Source: an uncultured Ruminococcus sp. (lineage in GTDB: Bacteria; Bacillota; Clostridia; Lachnospirales; Lachnospiraceae). From it: 7,208 nucleotides of DNA. The position numbers and the translations under genes are program-made. Under the pieces are notes generated by a model. It was given only the letters and a program-made list of their open reading frames with translations. It did not search any database and was not told the origin of the DNA. This document shows positions 1 to 6,345 of this stretch, one piece after another. The stretch spans positions 1 to 7,208 of the forward strand of contig CAKRLG010000043.1 in NCBI GenBank assembly GCA_934359255.1, given 5' to 3'. Positions within the stretch are counted from its first letter, which is position 1; every line of letters starts with the position of its first letter.

Positions 1-10
1 CCGCGAGGTG

Positions 11-96
11 TTTTTTGTGAGCGAAGGTCACAGAAAACCCGAGACATATCGCGCGAATTTATGCGATTAGCATAAATTCTGTGCATCGCGCAGCGT
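11..96. repeat. Structured intergenic DNA with two hairpins
   Basis: Two inverted repeats stand close together. The first pairs TTTTTTGTGA (11-20) with TCACAGAAAA (28-37) across a 7-nt loop with one G-T wobble. The second pairs GAATTTATG (55-63) perfectly with CATAAATTC (71-79) around a 7-nt loop, and GCGCG at 51-55 can also pair with CGCGC at 87-91. No reading frame of useful length crosses the stretch and neither hairpin is followed by a T-run on the plus strand, so simple terminators are unlikely. The density of palindromes suggests a dispersed structured repeat or the leader or trailer of a neighbouring transcript. That it is dispersed in the genome is inference. Confidence 0.4.
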
Positions 97-123
97 GTTG
101 CTGGGCACGGAGTGAACAGTAAC
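97..123. repeat. Diverged copy of a GTAACTG palindrome
   Basis: GTTGCTG (97-103) pairs with CAGTAAC (117-123) with a single wobble around a 13-nt loop. Read on the minus strand, this 27-mer agrees at 18 of 27 positions, without gaps, with the minus strand of the 27-bp palindrome at 5537-5563, including a GTxACTGTTCA start. It is probably a worn copy of the same repeat family, which also occurs at 219-243. The homology is my hand alignment and could be partly chance. Confidence 0.35.
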
Positions 124-161
124 GGTTCCGGCGATCACCGGGGTTGTTGGAAAAATCAGCA

Positions 162-191
162 TTGACAAAGAAACCCGCCTTTTGGTAAGGT
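162..191 (+). promoter_or_regulatory. Probable promoter of tex
   Basis: A perfect TTGACA -35 box lies at 162-167. The best -10 candidate is TAAGGT at 186-191 with an 18-bp spacer. It is weak, matching TATAAT at only three positions; TAGTAC at 191-196 is an alternative at greater spacing. The predicted start of transcription is near 198, giving a leader of about 60 nt that carries the palindrome at 219-243. The -35 box is convincing and the -10 box is not. Confidence 0.5.
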
Positions 192-218
192 AGTACAGGA
201 CACAATGAAAGAAAAAAG

Positions 219-243
219 GTAACTGTGAAGAAGAGACAGTTAC
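219..243. repeat. Short palindromic repeat before tex
   Basis: GTAACTGT (219-226) and ACAGTTAC (236-243) form a perfect 8-bp stem around a 9-nt purine-rich loop. The same two arms recur at 5537-5563 before fruR with an 11-nt loop. In the tex leader the stem ends three bases before the AGGAG ribosome binding site (247-251). It could therefore affect translation or mRNA stability, or simply be a mobile palindrome that tolerates intergenic sites. Which of these applies is not shown by the sequence. Confidence 0.7.
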
Positions 244-258
244 AAAAGGAGACTATAC

Positions 259-2406
259 ATGGATATTATTCAGGCATTAACACAGGAATTACAGGTGGAA
301 AAGTGGCAGATAGAAGCCGCTGTCAAACTGATAGATGAAGGAAATACCATTCCATTTATTTCCCGATATAGAAAAGAAGCGACCGGTTCCCTGAACGATG
401 AGGTACTGCGTAACCTGCATGAGAGACTGCTGTATCTGAGAAATCTGGAAGATAAGAAAAAACAGGTACTCTCAAGCATCGAAGAACAGGGAAAACTGAC
501 GGAAGAACTGAAAAAATCGATTCTGGAGGCACAGACCCTGGTAGTTGTAGAAGATCTGTACCGCCCGTATCGTCCGAAGAGAAGAACCAGAGCAACGATC
601 GCCAAAGAGAAAGGGCTGGAACCGCTGGCCAATCTGATCCTGCTTCAGATGACAGATAAGTCCATCGAAGAGGAAGCGGAAAGCTATGTATCTGAGGAAA
701 AAGAAGTAAAAAATGTAAAAGAGGCGATTGCAGGAGCATCGGACATTCTGGCAGAGTCGGTTGCCGATGAAGCAGACTACCGCATCCGTATCCGTAACCT
801 GACTGTAAAATCCGGTTCTGTCGTATCCAGTGCCAAGAAAGAAAATGAGAAATCTGTATACGAAATGTATTATGATTTCGAGGAACCGATTTCCAAACTG
901 GCAGGACACCGTGTACTGGCACTGAACCGTGGGGAAAAAGAAAAGATTCTGACTGTCAAGATCAATGCACCGGAAGAAGAGATACTCTCCTGGTTAAAAC
1001 GGCAGGTGATCCGTACCGACAACCCGAACACCACACCGATTCTGGAAGCAGTTGTGGAGGATAGTTACAAGCGTCTGATCGCACCGGCCATCGAGCGTGA
1101 GATCCGAAGCGACCTGACCGAGAAAGCCGAAGACGGTTCCATCAAAGTATTCGGAAAGAACCTGGAACAGCTGCTGATGCAGCCTCCAATCGTGGGAAAA
1201 GTCGTTCTGGGATGGGATCCGGCGTTCCGTACCGGATGTAAGCTGGCCGTTGTGGATGAGACCGGTAAAGTGCTCGATACAACCGTTGTATACCCGACCG
1301 CACCGACCACAGAAGCCAAGATCAAAGCAGCCAAAGAAACCGTTAAGAAAATGATTGAAAAGTATCATATCGATCTGATCTCTGTAGGAAATGGTACTGC
1401 ATGCCGGGAATCCGAGCAGGTGATCGTGGACATGTTAAAAGAAGTACCGGCAAAGGTACAGTATGTGATCACCAACGAGGCAGGAGCTTCTGTATACTCT
1501 GCAAGTAAACTGGCAACCGAAGAGTTCCCGAACTTCGATGTGGGACAAAGAAGTGCCGCTTCCATCGCCAGACGTCTCCAGGATCCGCTGGCAGAACTGG
1601 TAAAGATCGACCCGAAAGCCATCGGTGTCGGACAGTATCAGCACGATATGAACCAGAAGAAACTGGGCGAAGCACTGAACGGTGTGGTAGAAGACTGTGT
1701 CAATAAAGTCGGCGTGGATCTGAATACCGCTTCCGCGTCTCTGTTAGAGTACATTTCCGGTATCAGCAAAGCAATTGCAAAAAATATTGTGGCTTACCGC
1801 GAGGAAAATGGCCGTTTCACCGACAGAAGAGAACTGTTAAAGGTAGCAAAACTGGGACCGAAAGCCTTTGAACAGTGTGCCGGTTTCATGCGTATCCAGG
1901 GCGGAAAGAATCCGCTGGATGCGACCAGTGTACATCCGGAAAGCTACGAAGCAGTAGAAAAACTCTTTGCAAAACAGGGATTTACGAAAGAACAGTATTT
2001 CGGTGACGGACCGACTGCCATCTATATCAAAGATTATAAGAAACTGGCAGAAGAACTGGGAATCGGCGAGATCACCCTTCATGATATCATCAAAGAACTC
2101 GGCCGTCCGGGACGTGACCCCCGTGAAGATATGCCAAAACCGATCCTTCGCTCCGATGTACTGGATATGAAAGACCTGAAAGAAGGTATGATCTTAAAAG
2201 GAACTGTAAGAAACGTGATCGATTTTGGTGCATTCGTAGATATCGGCGTACACCAGGATGGTCTGGTACACATTTCCCAGATCAGTGACAAATATATCAA
2301 ACATCCGCTGGAAGTTGTCAGCGTAGGAGATGTTGTGGATGTAAAAGTCATCAGTGTGGATCTGAACAAAAAACGGATCGGTCTGTCCATGCGTGGAATT
2401 CAGTAG
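259..2406 (+). CDS. tex: Tex family S1 RNA-binding transcription accessory protein
   Basis: This is a full-length Tex homologue of 715 residues, close to the roughly 720 residues usual in Firmicutes. Residues 1 to about 190 match the helical Tex N-terminal domain (ISRYRKEATGSL near 35-46, LYRPYRPKRRTRATIAKEKGL near 100-120). The YqgF/RNase H-like domain begins at GWDPAFRTGCK (318-328). Helix-hairpin-helix segments follow from about 485 (VGVDLNTAS) to 555, then GRPGRDPR at 615-622, and a C-terminal S1 domain at about 640-712 (GTVRNVIDFGAFVDIGVHQDGLVHIS core). Tex proteins are cytoplasmic nucleic-acid-binding factors linked to transcription and RNA metabolism; the precise role in Clostridia is not settled. 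The ATG start is supported by AGGAG at 247-251 with a 7-nt gap. The gene appears monocistronic, with its own promoter and the terminator at 2453-2497, and has no functional tie to the fructose genes downstream. Confidence 0.96.
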   Translation: MDIIQALTQELQVEKWQIEAAVKLIDEGNTIPFISRYRKEATGSLNDEVLRNLHERLLYLRNLEDKKKQVLSSIEEQGKLTEELKKSILEAQTLVVVEDLYRPYRPKRRTRATIAKEKGLEPLANLILLQMTDKSIEEEAESYVSEEKEVKNVKEAIAGASDILAESVADEADYRIRIRNLTVKSGSVVSSAKKENEKSVYEMYYDFEEPISKLAGHRVLALNRGEKEKILTVKINAPEEEILSWLKRQVIRTDNPNTTPILEAVVEDSYKRLIAPAIEREIRSDLTEKAEDGSIKVFGKNLEQLLMQPPIVGKVVLGWDPAFRTGCKLAVVDETGKVLDTTVVYPTAPTTEAKIKAAKETVKKMIEKYHIDLISVGNGTACRESEQVIVDMLKEVPAKVQYVITNEAGASVYSASKLATEEFPNFDVGQRSAASIARRLQDPLAELVKIDPKAIGVGQYQHDMNQKKLGEALNGVVEDCVNKVGVDLNTASASLLEYISGISKAIAKNIVAYREENGRFTDRRELLKVAKLGPKAFEQCAGFMRIQGGKNPLDATSVHPESYEAVEKLFAKQGFTKEQYFGDGPTAIYIKDYKKLAEELGIGEITLHDIIKELGRPGRDPREDMPKPILRSDVLDMKDLKEGMILKGTVRNVIDFGAFVDIGVHQDGLVHISQISDKYIKHPLEVVSVGDVVDVKVISVDLNKKRIGLSMRGIQ

Positions 2407-2452
2407 ACGAGGGTGAGAAAATCGCAAAAGCGAGTATAAGATAAAGAAAATG

Positions 2453-2497
2453 AAAGATGCTAACTGTGGAAAAGAATCCGCAGCTGGCATCTTTTTT
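2453..2497 (+). terminator. Intrinsic terminator after tex
   Basis: AAAGATGC (2453-2460) pairs with GCATCTTT. The stem extends inward through GCTAACTGTGG against CCGCAGCTGGC with two wobbles and one mismatch, giving about 19 bp around an AAAAGAAT-type loop. Six Ts follow at 2492-2497. It lies 47 bp past the tex stop and is a textbook rho-independent terminator separating tex from the fructose operon. Confidence 0.9.
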
Positions 2498-2508
2498 GAT
2501 TTACGTGA

Positions 2509-2548
2509 GCAACGAGTCAAATTCGCAAAGCGTATTTTATCTCGTTGC
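2509..2548. repeat. Inverted repeat GCAACGAG / CTCGTTGC
   Basis: A perfect 8-bp inverted repeat, GCAACGAG (2509-2516) and CTCGTTGC (2541-2548), flanks a 24-nt AT-rich centre. It lies between the tex terminator and the fructose promoter region. There is no T-run after it, so it is not an obvious terminator. It could be a short dispersed palindrome or a protein-binding site. The nearby TAGTTAC at 2550-2556 resembles half of the GTAACTGT repeat arm but is too short to call. Confidence 0.5.
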
Positions 2549-2610
2549 ATAGTTACAAAAACATGAAGTAATTTGAATGAAAATGAAAGAATAATAGCTT
2601 TAAATGATTA

Positions 2611-2637
2611 AATACGCCCGTATTGTGCAAACTGCAC
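2611..2637. promoter_or_regulatory. Two adjacent palindromes upstream of the fruK promoter
   Basis: AATACG-CC-CGTATT (2611-2624) is a perfect 6-bp inverted repeat with a 2-bp centre. It is followed directly by GTGCA-AAC-TGCAC (2625-2637), a perfect 5-bp inverted repeat with a 3-bp centre. They end about 45 bp upstream of the -35 box of the fruK promoter, a usual position for activator or distal operator sites. Neither fits a CcpA cre consensus well. The factor that binds, if any, is unknown. Confidence 0.4.
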
Positions 2638-2673
2638 CAAAACCAATCACAAATTTTAGAAAATAATAATGGC

Positions 2674-2703
2674 TGATTTTGATTGATTTTGAACGAGTTT
2701 GAT
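2674..2703 (+). promoter_or_regulatory. Candidate FruR operator: three tandem 10-bp units
   Basis: Three consecutive 10-bp units, TGATTTTGAT, TGATTTTGAA and CGAGTTTGAT, run head to tail from 2674 to 2703. They cover the -35 box and nearly all of the spacer of the fruK promoter. A 10-bp period puts each unit on the same face of the helix. DeoR-family repressors commonly bind direct repeats in their target promoters, and this operon encodes one. Occupancy here would block RNA polymerase. Assignment to FruR is inference from position and repeat form. Confidence 0.6.
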
Positions 2704-2711
2704 TATATAAT
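2683..2711 (+). promoter_or_regulatory. Promoter of the fruK operon
   Basis: TTGATT (2683-2688) and TATAAT (2706-2711) are separated by exactly 17 bp. The -10 box is perfect and the -35 box matches TTGACA at four of six positions. Transcription would start near 2718, leaving a leader of about 35 nt with GGAGG at 2741-2745. The -35 box lies inside the tandem operator units, consistent with repression by occlusion. Confidence 0.8.
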
Positions 2712-2752
2712 ACAGACATAGAAAAGAACTGAGGAAAGCAGGAGGGAAGAAC

Positions 2753-3670
2753 ATGATTTATACAGTAACGTTTAATCCGTCACTGGACTACATCGTTTCC
2801 GTCAATGACTTTCAGCTTGGTATGACCAACCGGACAGCCACAGAGATGATGCTTCCGGGAGGAAAGGGAATCAACGTTTCTATCGTATTGAAGAATCTGG
2901 GACTGGAAAATACCGCACTGGGATTTGCGGCAGGATTTACCGGAGATGAGATTCAAAGACAGGTGGAAGAGATCGGAGTGACCGCAAGATTCATTCCGGT
3001 GGACGAAGGGATTTCCCGGATCAACCTGAAGTTGCAGAACATTGAAGGAACAGAGATCAACGGACAGGGACCGGCGATCAGCAAAGAAAAGACACAGCAG
3101 TTATTTGAGATGCTGGATCAGTTACAGGAAGGTGATGTTCTGGTGCTGGCAGGAAGCATCCCGGCATCGATGCCGGATGACATTTACCGGAATATTCTGA
3201 AACGGCTGGACGGAAGAGGTATCCTGATCGCGGTAGATGCAACAAAAGATCTGCTGGTCAATGTGCTGGAATATCATCCATTCCTGGTCAAACCGAACAA
3301 CCATGAGCTGGGCGAGATCTTCGGTGTGGAACTGAAAGACCGGGAATCCGTGATCCCCTATGCAAAGAAAATGCAGGAAATGGGCGCAGTCAATGTACTG
3401 GTATCCATGGCAGGCGAAGGAGCGGTTCTTGCGGCAGCCAACGGAAAGGTGTATCTGGCACCGGCACCGAAAGGAACACTGGTAAACGGCGTCGGAGCGG
3501 GAGATTCGATGGTGGCAGGATTCCTGGCGGGCTGGTTAAAAGAGAAGGATTACCGATATGCGTTCCATATGGGAATCGCTACCGGAAGTGCCAGTGCCTT
3601 TTCCGAGTATCTGGCAACGCGTGAGCAGATCGAAGAAGTTTACAGACAGGTCACATCAGAAGAAAGATAG
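2753..3670 (+). CDS. fruK: 1-phosphofructokinase (PfkB family)
   Basis: FruK phosphorylates fructose-1-phosphate with ATP to fructose-1,6-bisphosphate, the step linking PTS-imported fructose to glycolysis, in the cytoplasm. The 305-residue length is typical. The N-terminus MIYTVTFNPSLDY is the family opening and includes the substrate-contacting Asp12. GGKGIN at 36-41 is the first PfkB glycine-rich signature. NGVGAGDSMVAGFLAG is the second, with catalytic Asp251 in GAGD. The ATG is preceded by GGAGG at 2741-2745 with a 7-nt gap. It is the first gene of the operon, followed 20 bp later by the start of the fruA remnant and then by ptsI and fruR. A tagatose-6-phosphate kinase (LacC) role is the main alternative, made unlikely by the fru neighbours. 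The gene shows no sign of decay although its partner transporter is gone. Confidence 0.93.
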   Translation: MIYTVTFNPSLDYIVSVNDFQLGMTNRTATEMMLPGGKGINVSIVLKNLGLENTALGFAAGFTGDEIQRQVEEIGVTARFIPVDEGISRINLKLQNIEGTEINGQGPAISKEKTQQLFEMLDQLQEGDVLVLAGSIPASMPDDIYRNILKRLDGRGILIAVDATKDLLVNVLEYHPFLVKPNNHELGEIFGVELKDRESVIPYAKKMQEMGAVNVLVSMAGEGAVLAAANGKVYLAPAPKGTLVNGVGAGDSMVAGFLAGWLKEKDYRYAFHMGIATGSASAFSEYLATREQIEEVYRQVTSEER

Positions 3671-3690
3671 AAGGTAAGAGAGGGGACAGT

Positions 3691-3851
3691 ATGAGGATTA
3701 CGGATTGATCAACTTTATCATGGGTCTTTCCTTTATCACAGAAGGTGCTATCCCGTCCGCCGCGTCCGATCCGCTTCATGTGAGCCAGGACTGTGTGATC
3801 GAGTCCAAAACATCGAATTTCACAGATGATAAAGGTATGGCTGAACTTTAG
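3691..3851 (+). pseudogene. fruA: Collapsed remnant of fructose PTS enzyme II (FruA)
   Basis: A good ribosome binding site (AGGGG, 3681-3685) precedes an ATG at 3691 that reads MRITD, the usual start of the IIA domain of FruA, then stops at TGA 3706-3708. In another frame, from 3699, the sequence reads YG and then LINFIMGLSFITEGAIP, followed by SAASDPLHV. This is the well conserved late segment of the fructose-specific IIC membrane domain. After about 27 residues the similarity ends, and an unrecognised 22-residue tail runs to TAG at 3849-3851. Intact FruA (IIA-IIB-IIC) has over 600 residues, so nearly the whole gene has been deleted, with a frame change. GGATT at 3702-3706 could come from either side of the first junction, suggesting deletion at microhomology. 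No working transporter can be made from it. Confidence 0.82.
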
Positions 3852-3905
3852 ATTTCCGGCAGTTTTACAGACGGATACAGGAAAATTTTGAGAGGAGTGC
3901 ACAGG

Positions 3906-5540
3906 ATGCAGGTATATAGTGGAAAGAGTGTATTTGGCGGTATCGCCATCGGAAAGATCAGTGTATACAGGAAAAATGAGCAGCAGGTAAAGCGCGTGCG
4001 GACAGAAGATACCAAAGGAGAACTGGCACGTTATGAGGCAGCCAAGGCAGCTGCCATAGAACAGCTTCAGGAACTGTATCAGAAAGTGTTAAAAGAAGTG
4101 GGCGAGGCAAATGCGGCGATCTTTGAGATCCACCAGATGATGCTGGATGACGGGGATTATAACGAATCTGTGGAAAATATCATCAAGACACAGAAGGTCA
4201 ACGCGGAGTATGCAGTAGCTGTGACCGGCGATAATTTTGCACAGATGTTCCGGGCGATGGATGACGATTATATGAGAGAGCGTGCGGCGGACGTCAAAGA
4301 TATTTCCGAGCGGGTGCTTTCGGTATTGAATGGCTGCCGGAAGGGAAAGGTGGTCACAGATGAACCGGTGATCATCGTTGCGGATGATCTGGCTCCGTCA
4401 GAAACCGTGCAGCTGGAAAAAGATATGGTACTTTCTTTTGTCACGGTTCACGGTTCGGTCAATTCCCATACTGCGATCCTCGCAAGAACCATGGCGATCC
4501 CGGCGCTGATCGGAACGGAAGAACTGCCGCTTGACGACACGGTTGACGGAAAACTGGCGGTGGTAGACGGACTGAATGGAAAAATCTATGTGGAGCCGGA
4601 TGCACAGACACTGGAAGAGATGAAGAAACGCCAGCAGGCAGAGCAGGAGAAGAAAGAACTACTGCAGCTTTTAAAGGGTAAAGAAAATGTTACACTGGAC
4701 GGAAAGAAGATCATGCTGTATGCTAATATAGGAAATATTAAAGATCTTGCAACTGTAATACAGAATGATGCCGGCGGAATCGGGCTGTTCCGGAGTGAGT
4801 TTATTTATCTGGAAAAGGATCAGTATCCGACGGAGGAAGAACAGTTCAGTATCTATAAGACGGCAGTGGAGACGATGGCAGGAAAACGGGTGATCATCCG
4901 TACACTGGATATCGGGGCAGACAAGCAGTGTGAGTATTTCAAGATGGATAAAGAGGAGAATCCGGCGCTGGGATATCGTGCCATCCGGATCTGTCTGACC
5001 CGTCCGGAAATCTTCAAAACACAGCTTCGTGCGCTGTTCCGTGCAAGTGCCTACGGCAATCTGGCAATCATGTATCCGATGATCACAAGCCTGTGGGAAG
5101 TGAAAAGGATCAAAGAGATCGTGGAAGAAGTGAAGGCAGAACTGACCGCAGAGCAGCTGGAATTCGGTAATCCGCAGCAGGGTATCATGATCGAGACTCC
5201 TGCAGCGGTTATGATGAGCGGGGAACTGGCAAAAGAGGTGGATTTCTTCAGTATCGGAACCAATGATCTGACCCAGTACACACTGGCGATCGACCGGCAG
5301 AATCCGAAGCTGGATAAGTTTTACGATGCACATCATCCGGCAGTGCTTTCCATGATCCGTATGACGGTGGAAAATGCACACAAAGCTGGTATCTGGGCAG
5401 GTATCTGCGGTGAACTGGGAGCGGACACCAGCCTGACAAAAGAATTTCTGGCAATGGGTGTGGATGAGTTGTCGGTATCACCGGGAAGTATTCTTCCGAT
5501 CCGTAAGATCATTCTGGAGACAGATATAGAAAATAGGTAA
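3906..5540 (+). CDS. ptsI: PTS enzyme I (phosphoenolpyruvate-protein phosphotransferase)
   Basis: Enzyme I takes the phosphate from phosphoenolpyruvate onto a histidine and passes it to HPr, starting the cytoplasmic PTS relay. The protein has 544 residues, within the usual range. The N-terminal HPr-binding and swivelling part carries the phospho-histidine as His188 in SVNSHTAILAR (E. coli His189). The C-terminal PEP barrel shows GIGLFRSEF with Arg296, RTLDIGADK with Arg332, ALGYRAIRICL, DFFSIGTNDLTQYTLAIDR, and the catalytic cysteine as Cys501 in GICGELGAD. All key residues are present. ATG 3906 is chosen because AGAGGAG (3891-3897) sits 8 nt before it; a TTG at 3888 in frame would overlap that site. 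The glycine pair usual before the active-site TSH is replaced by GSVNSH. No ptsH lies beside it. Its stop codon falls inside the palindrome at 5537-5563. Confidence 0.95.
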   Translation: MQVYSGKSVFGGIAIGKISVYRKNEQQVKRVRTEDTKGELARYEAAKAAAIEQLQELYQKVLKEVGEANAAIFEIHQMMLDDGDYNESVENIIKTQKVNAEYAVAVTGDNFAQMFRAMDDDYMRERAADVKDISERVLSVLNGCRKGKVVTDEPVIIVADDLAPSETVQLEKDMVLSFVTVHGSVNSHTAILARTMAIPALIGTEELPLDDTVDGKLAVVDGLNGKIYVEPDAQTLEEMKKRQQAEQEKKELLQLLKGKENVTLDGKKIMLYANIGNIKDLATVIQNDAGGIGLFRSEFIYLEKDQYPTEEEQFSIYKTAVETMAGKRVIIRTLDIGADKQCEYFKMDKEENPALGYRAIRICLTRPEIFKTQLRALFRASAYGNLAIMYPMITSLWEVKRIKEIVEEVKAELTAEQLEFGNPQQGIMIETPAAVMMSGELAKEVDFFSIGTNDLTQYTLAIDRQNPKLDKFYDAHHPAVLSMIRMTVENAHKAGIWAGICGELGADTSLTKEFLAMGVDELSVSPGSILPIRKIILETDIENR

Positions 5541-5563
5541 CTGTGAGGGTACTGAACAGTTAC
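5537..5563. repeat. Short palindromic repeat between ptsI and fruR
   Basis: GTAACTGT (5537-5544) and ACAGTTAC (5556-5563) form a perfect 8-bp stem around an 11-nt loop. Arms identical to these occur at 219-226 and 236-243. The TAA stop of ptsI (5538-5540) lies inside the left arm, so the repeat supplies the end of the gene. The right arm ends nine bases before the AGGAG site of fruR. In the mRNA the hairpin could separate ptsI and fruR translation or protect the upstream message from 3' decay. Confidence 0.7.
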
Positions 5564-5582
5564 GAAAGTATCAGGAGAGGGT

Positions 5583-6332
5583 ATGCTGACGGAAAAACGA
5601 TATGAAGTTATTCTGAATCTTTTAAATGAAAAGAACAGTGTGACGGTAACAGAGATAAAGGAGTTGCTGGGGATCTCGGAGTCTACGATACGAAGGGATC
5701 TGGCAGCTCTTGATAAAGCAGGGAAACTGATCAAGGTTTTCGGCGGTGCAGTGGCGGCTGACGGTGGATTTACCACGGCGGAACCATCGGTGGCGCAGAA
5801 GGTGGAGATCAATAAGGACGAAAAGACAGCTATTGCGCGATATGCGGCGTCTCTGATCGAGCGGGATGATTTTGTGTATCTCGATGCGGGGACAACGACC
5901 GGGCAGATGATTGATTTTATTAAGGAAAAAGGGGCTACTTTTGTGACAAATGCGGTTTCTCATGCGCAGAGACTGGCAGCAGACGGTTACCGGGTGTATC
6001 TGATCGGCGGGGAGCTGAAGGGGACAACGGAGGCTGTTGTGGGAAATCAGGCGATTTTGAGTTTGCAGAAGTTACATTTTTCGAAAGCGTTTCTGGGGAC
6101 GAACGGTGTGGGGCTGAAGGCTGGGTTCAGTACACCGGATTACAGTGAAGCGTTAGTGAAGCAGACGGCGGTAGAACAGGCGAGACAGATTTTTGTGCTG
6201 GCGGATCATTCGAAGTTCGGGAATGTGAGTTCGGTGACGTTTGCGGCGCTGGATTGTGGAGTGATCCTTACGGATCGGAGGCCGCCGGAGAGTTTTGGGT
6301 CGGTGAAGAACATTAAGGTTGTAGGGGAATAG
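5583..6332 (+). CDS. fruR: DeoR-family transcriptional regulator, likely fructose operon repressor
   Basis: This 249-residue protein has the standard DeoR layout. An N-terminal winged helix-turn-helix occupies residues 1-57, with SESTIRRDLAALDKAG (32-47) as recognition helix and family signature and VFGGAV at 52-57. A DeoRC sugar-phosphate sensor domain spans about 75-235, with DAGTTT at 101-106 as the phosphate-binding loop and ADHSKFG at 207-213 as a second family motif. It would bind DNA in the cytoplasm and release it on binding a sugar phosphate. Fructose-1-phosphate is the expected effector given its place in the fruK operon; that is inferred, not visible. The ATG is preceded by AGGAG at 5573-5577 with a 5-nt gap. 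The likely target is the tandem operator at 2674-2703, making the operon autoregulated. It is the last gene before the long hairpin terminator. Confidence 0.9.
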   Translation: MLTEKRYEVILNLLNEKNSVTVTEIKELLGISESTIRRDLAALDKAGKLIKVFGGAVAADGGFTTAEPSVAQKVEINKDEKTAIARYAASLIERDDFVYLDAGTTTGQMIDFIKEKGATFVTNAVSHAQRLAADGYRVYLIGGELKGTTEAVVGNQAILSLQKLHFSKAFLGTNGVGLKAGFSTPDYSEALVKQTAVEQARQIFVLADHSKFGNVSSVTFAALDCGVILTDRRPPESFGSVKNIKVVGE

Positions 6333-6345
6333 GTGGCGAACGGAC

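Noticed and set aside
356..922. A 188-codon minus-strand frame inside tex
   Set aside because: It is an antisense shadow of the conserved Tex N-terminal domain, with an implausible composition. The other minus-strand frames in tex, fruK and fruR were rejected for the same reason.
2695..2705. A CcpA cre site at the fruK promoter
   Set aside because: Nothing in 2580-2752 fits the cre consensus well enough. The repeats there are direct 10-bp units and palindromes of another form.
3888..3905. A TTG start for ptsI six codons upstream of the chosen ATG
   Set aside because: The extension MRGVHR would be translated from the ribosome binding site itself, while ATG 3906 has AGAGGAG at ideal distance and gives His188 close to E. 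coli His189.
4671..5381. A 236-codon open frame on the minus strand inside ptsI
   Set aside because: It lies opposite a fully conserved enzyme I frame, is rich in Cys and His in the manner of an antisense shadow, and has no recognisable domain.
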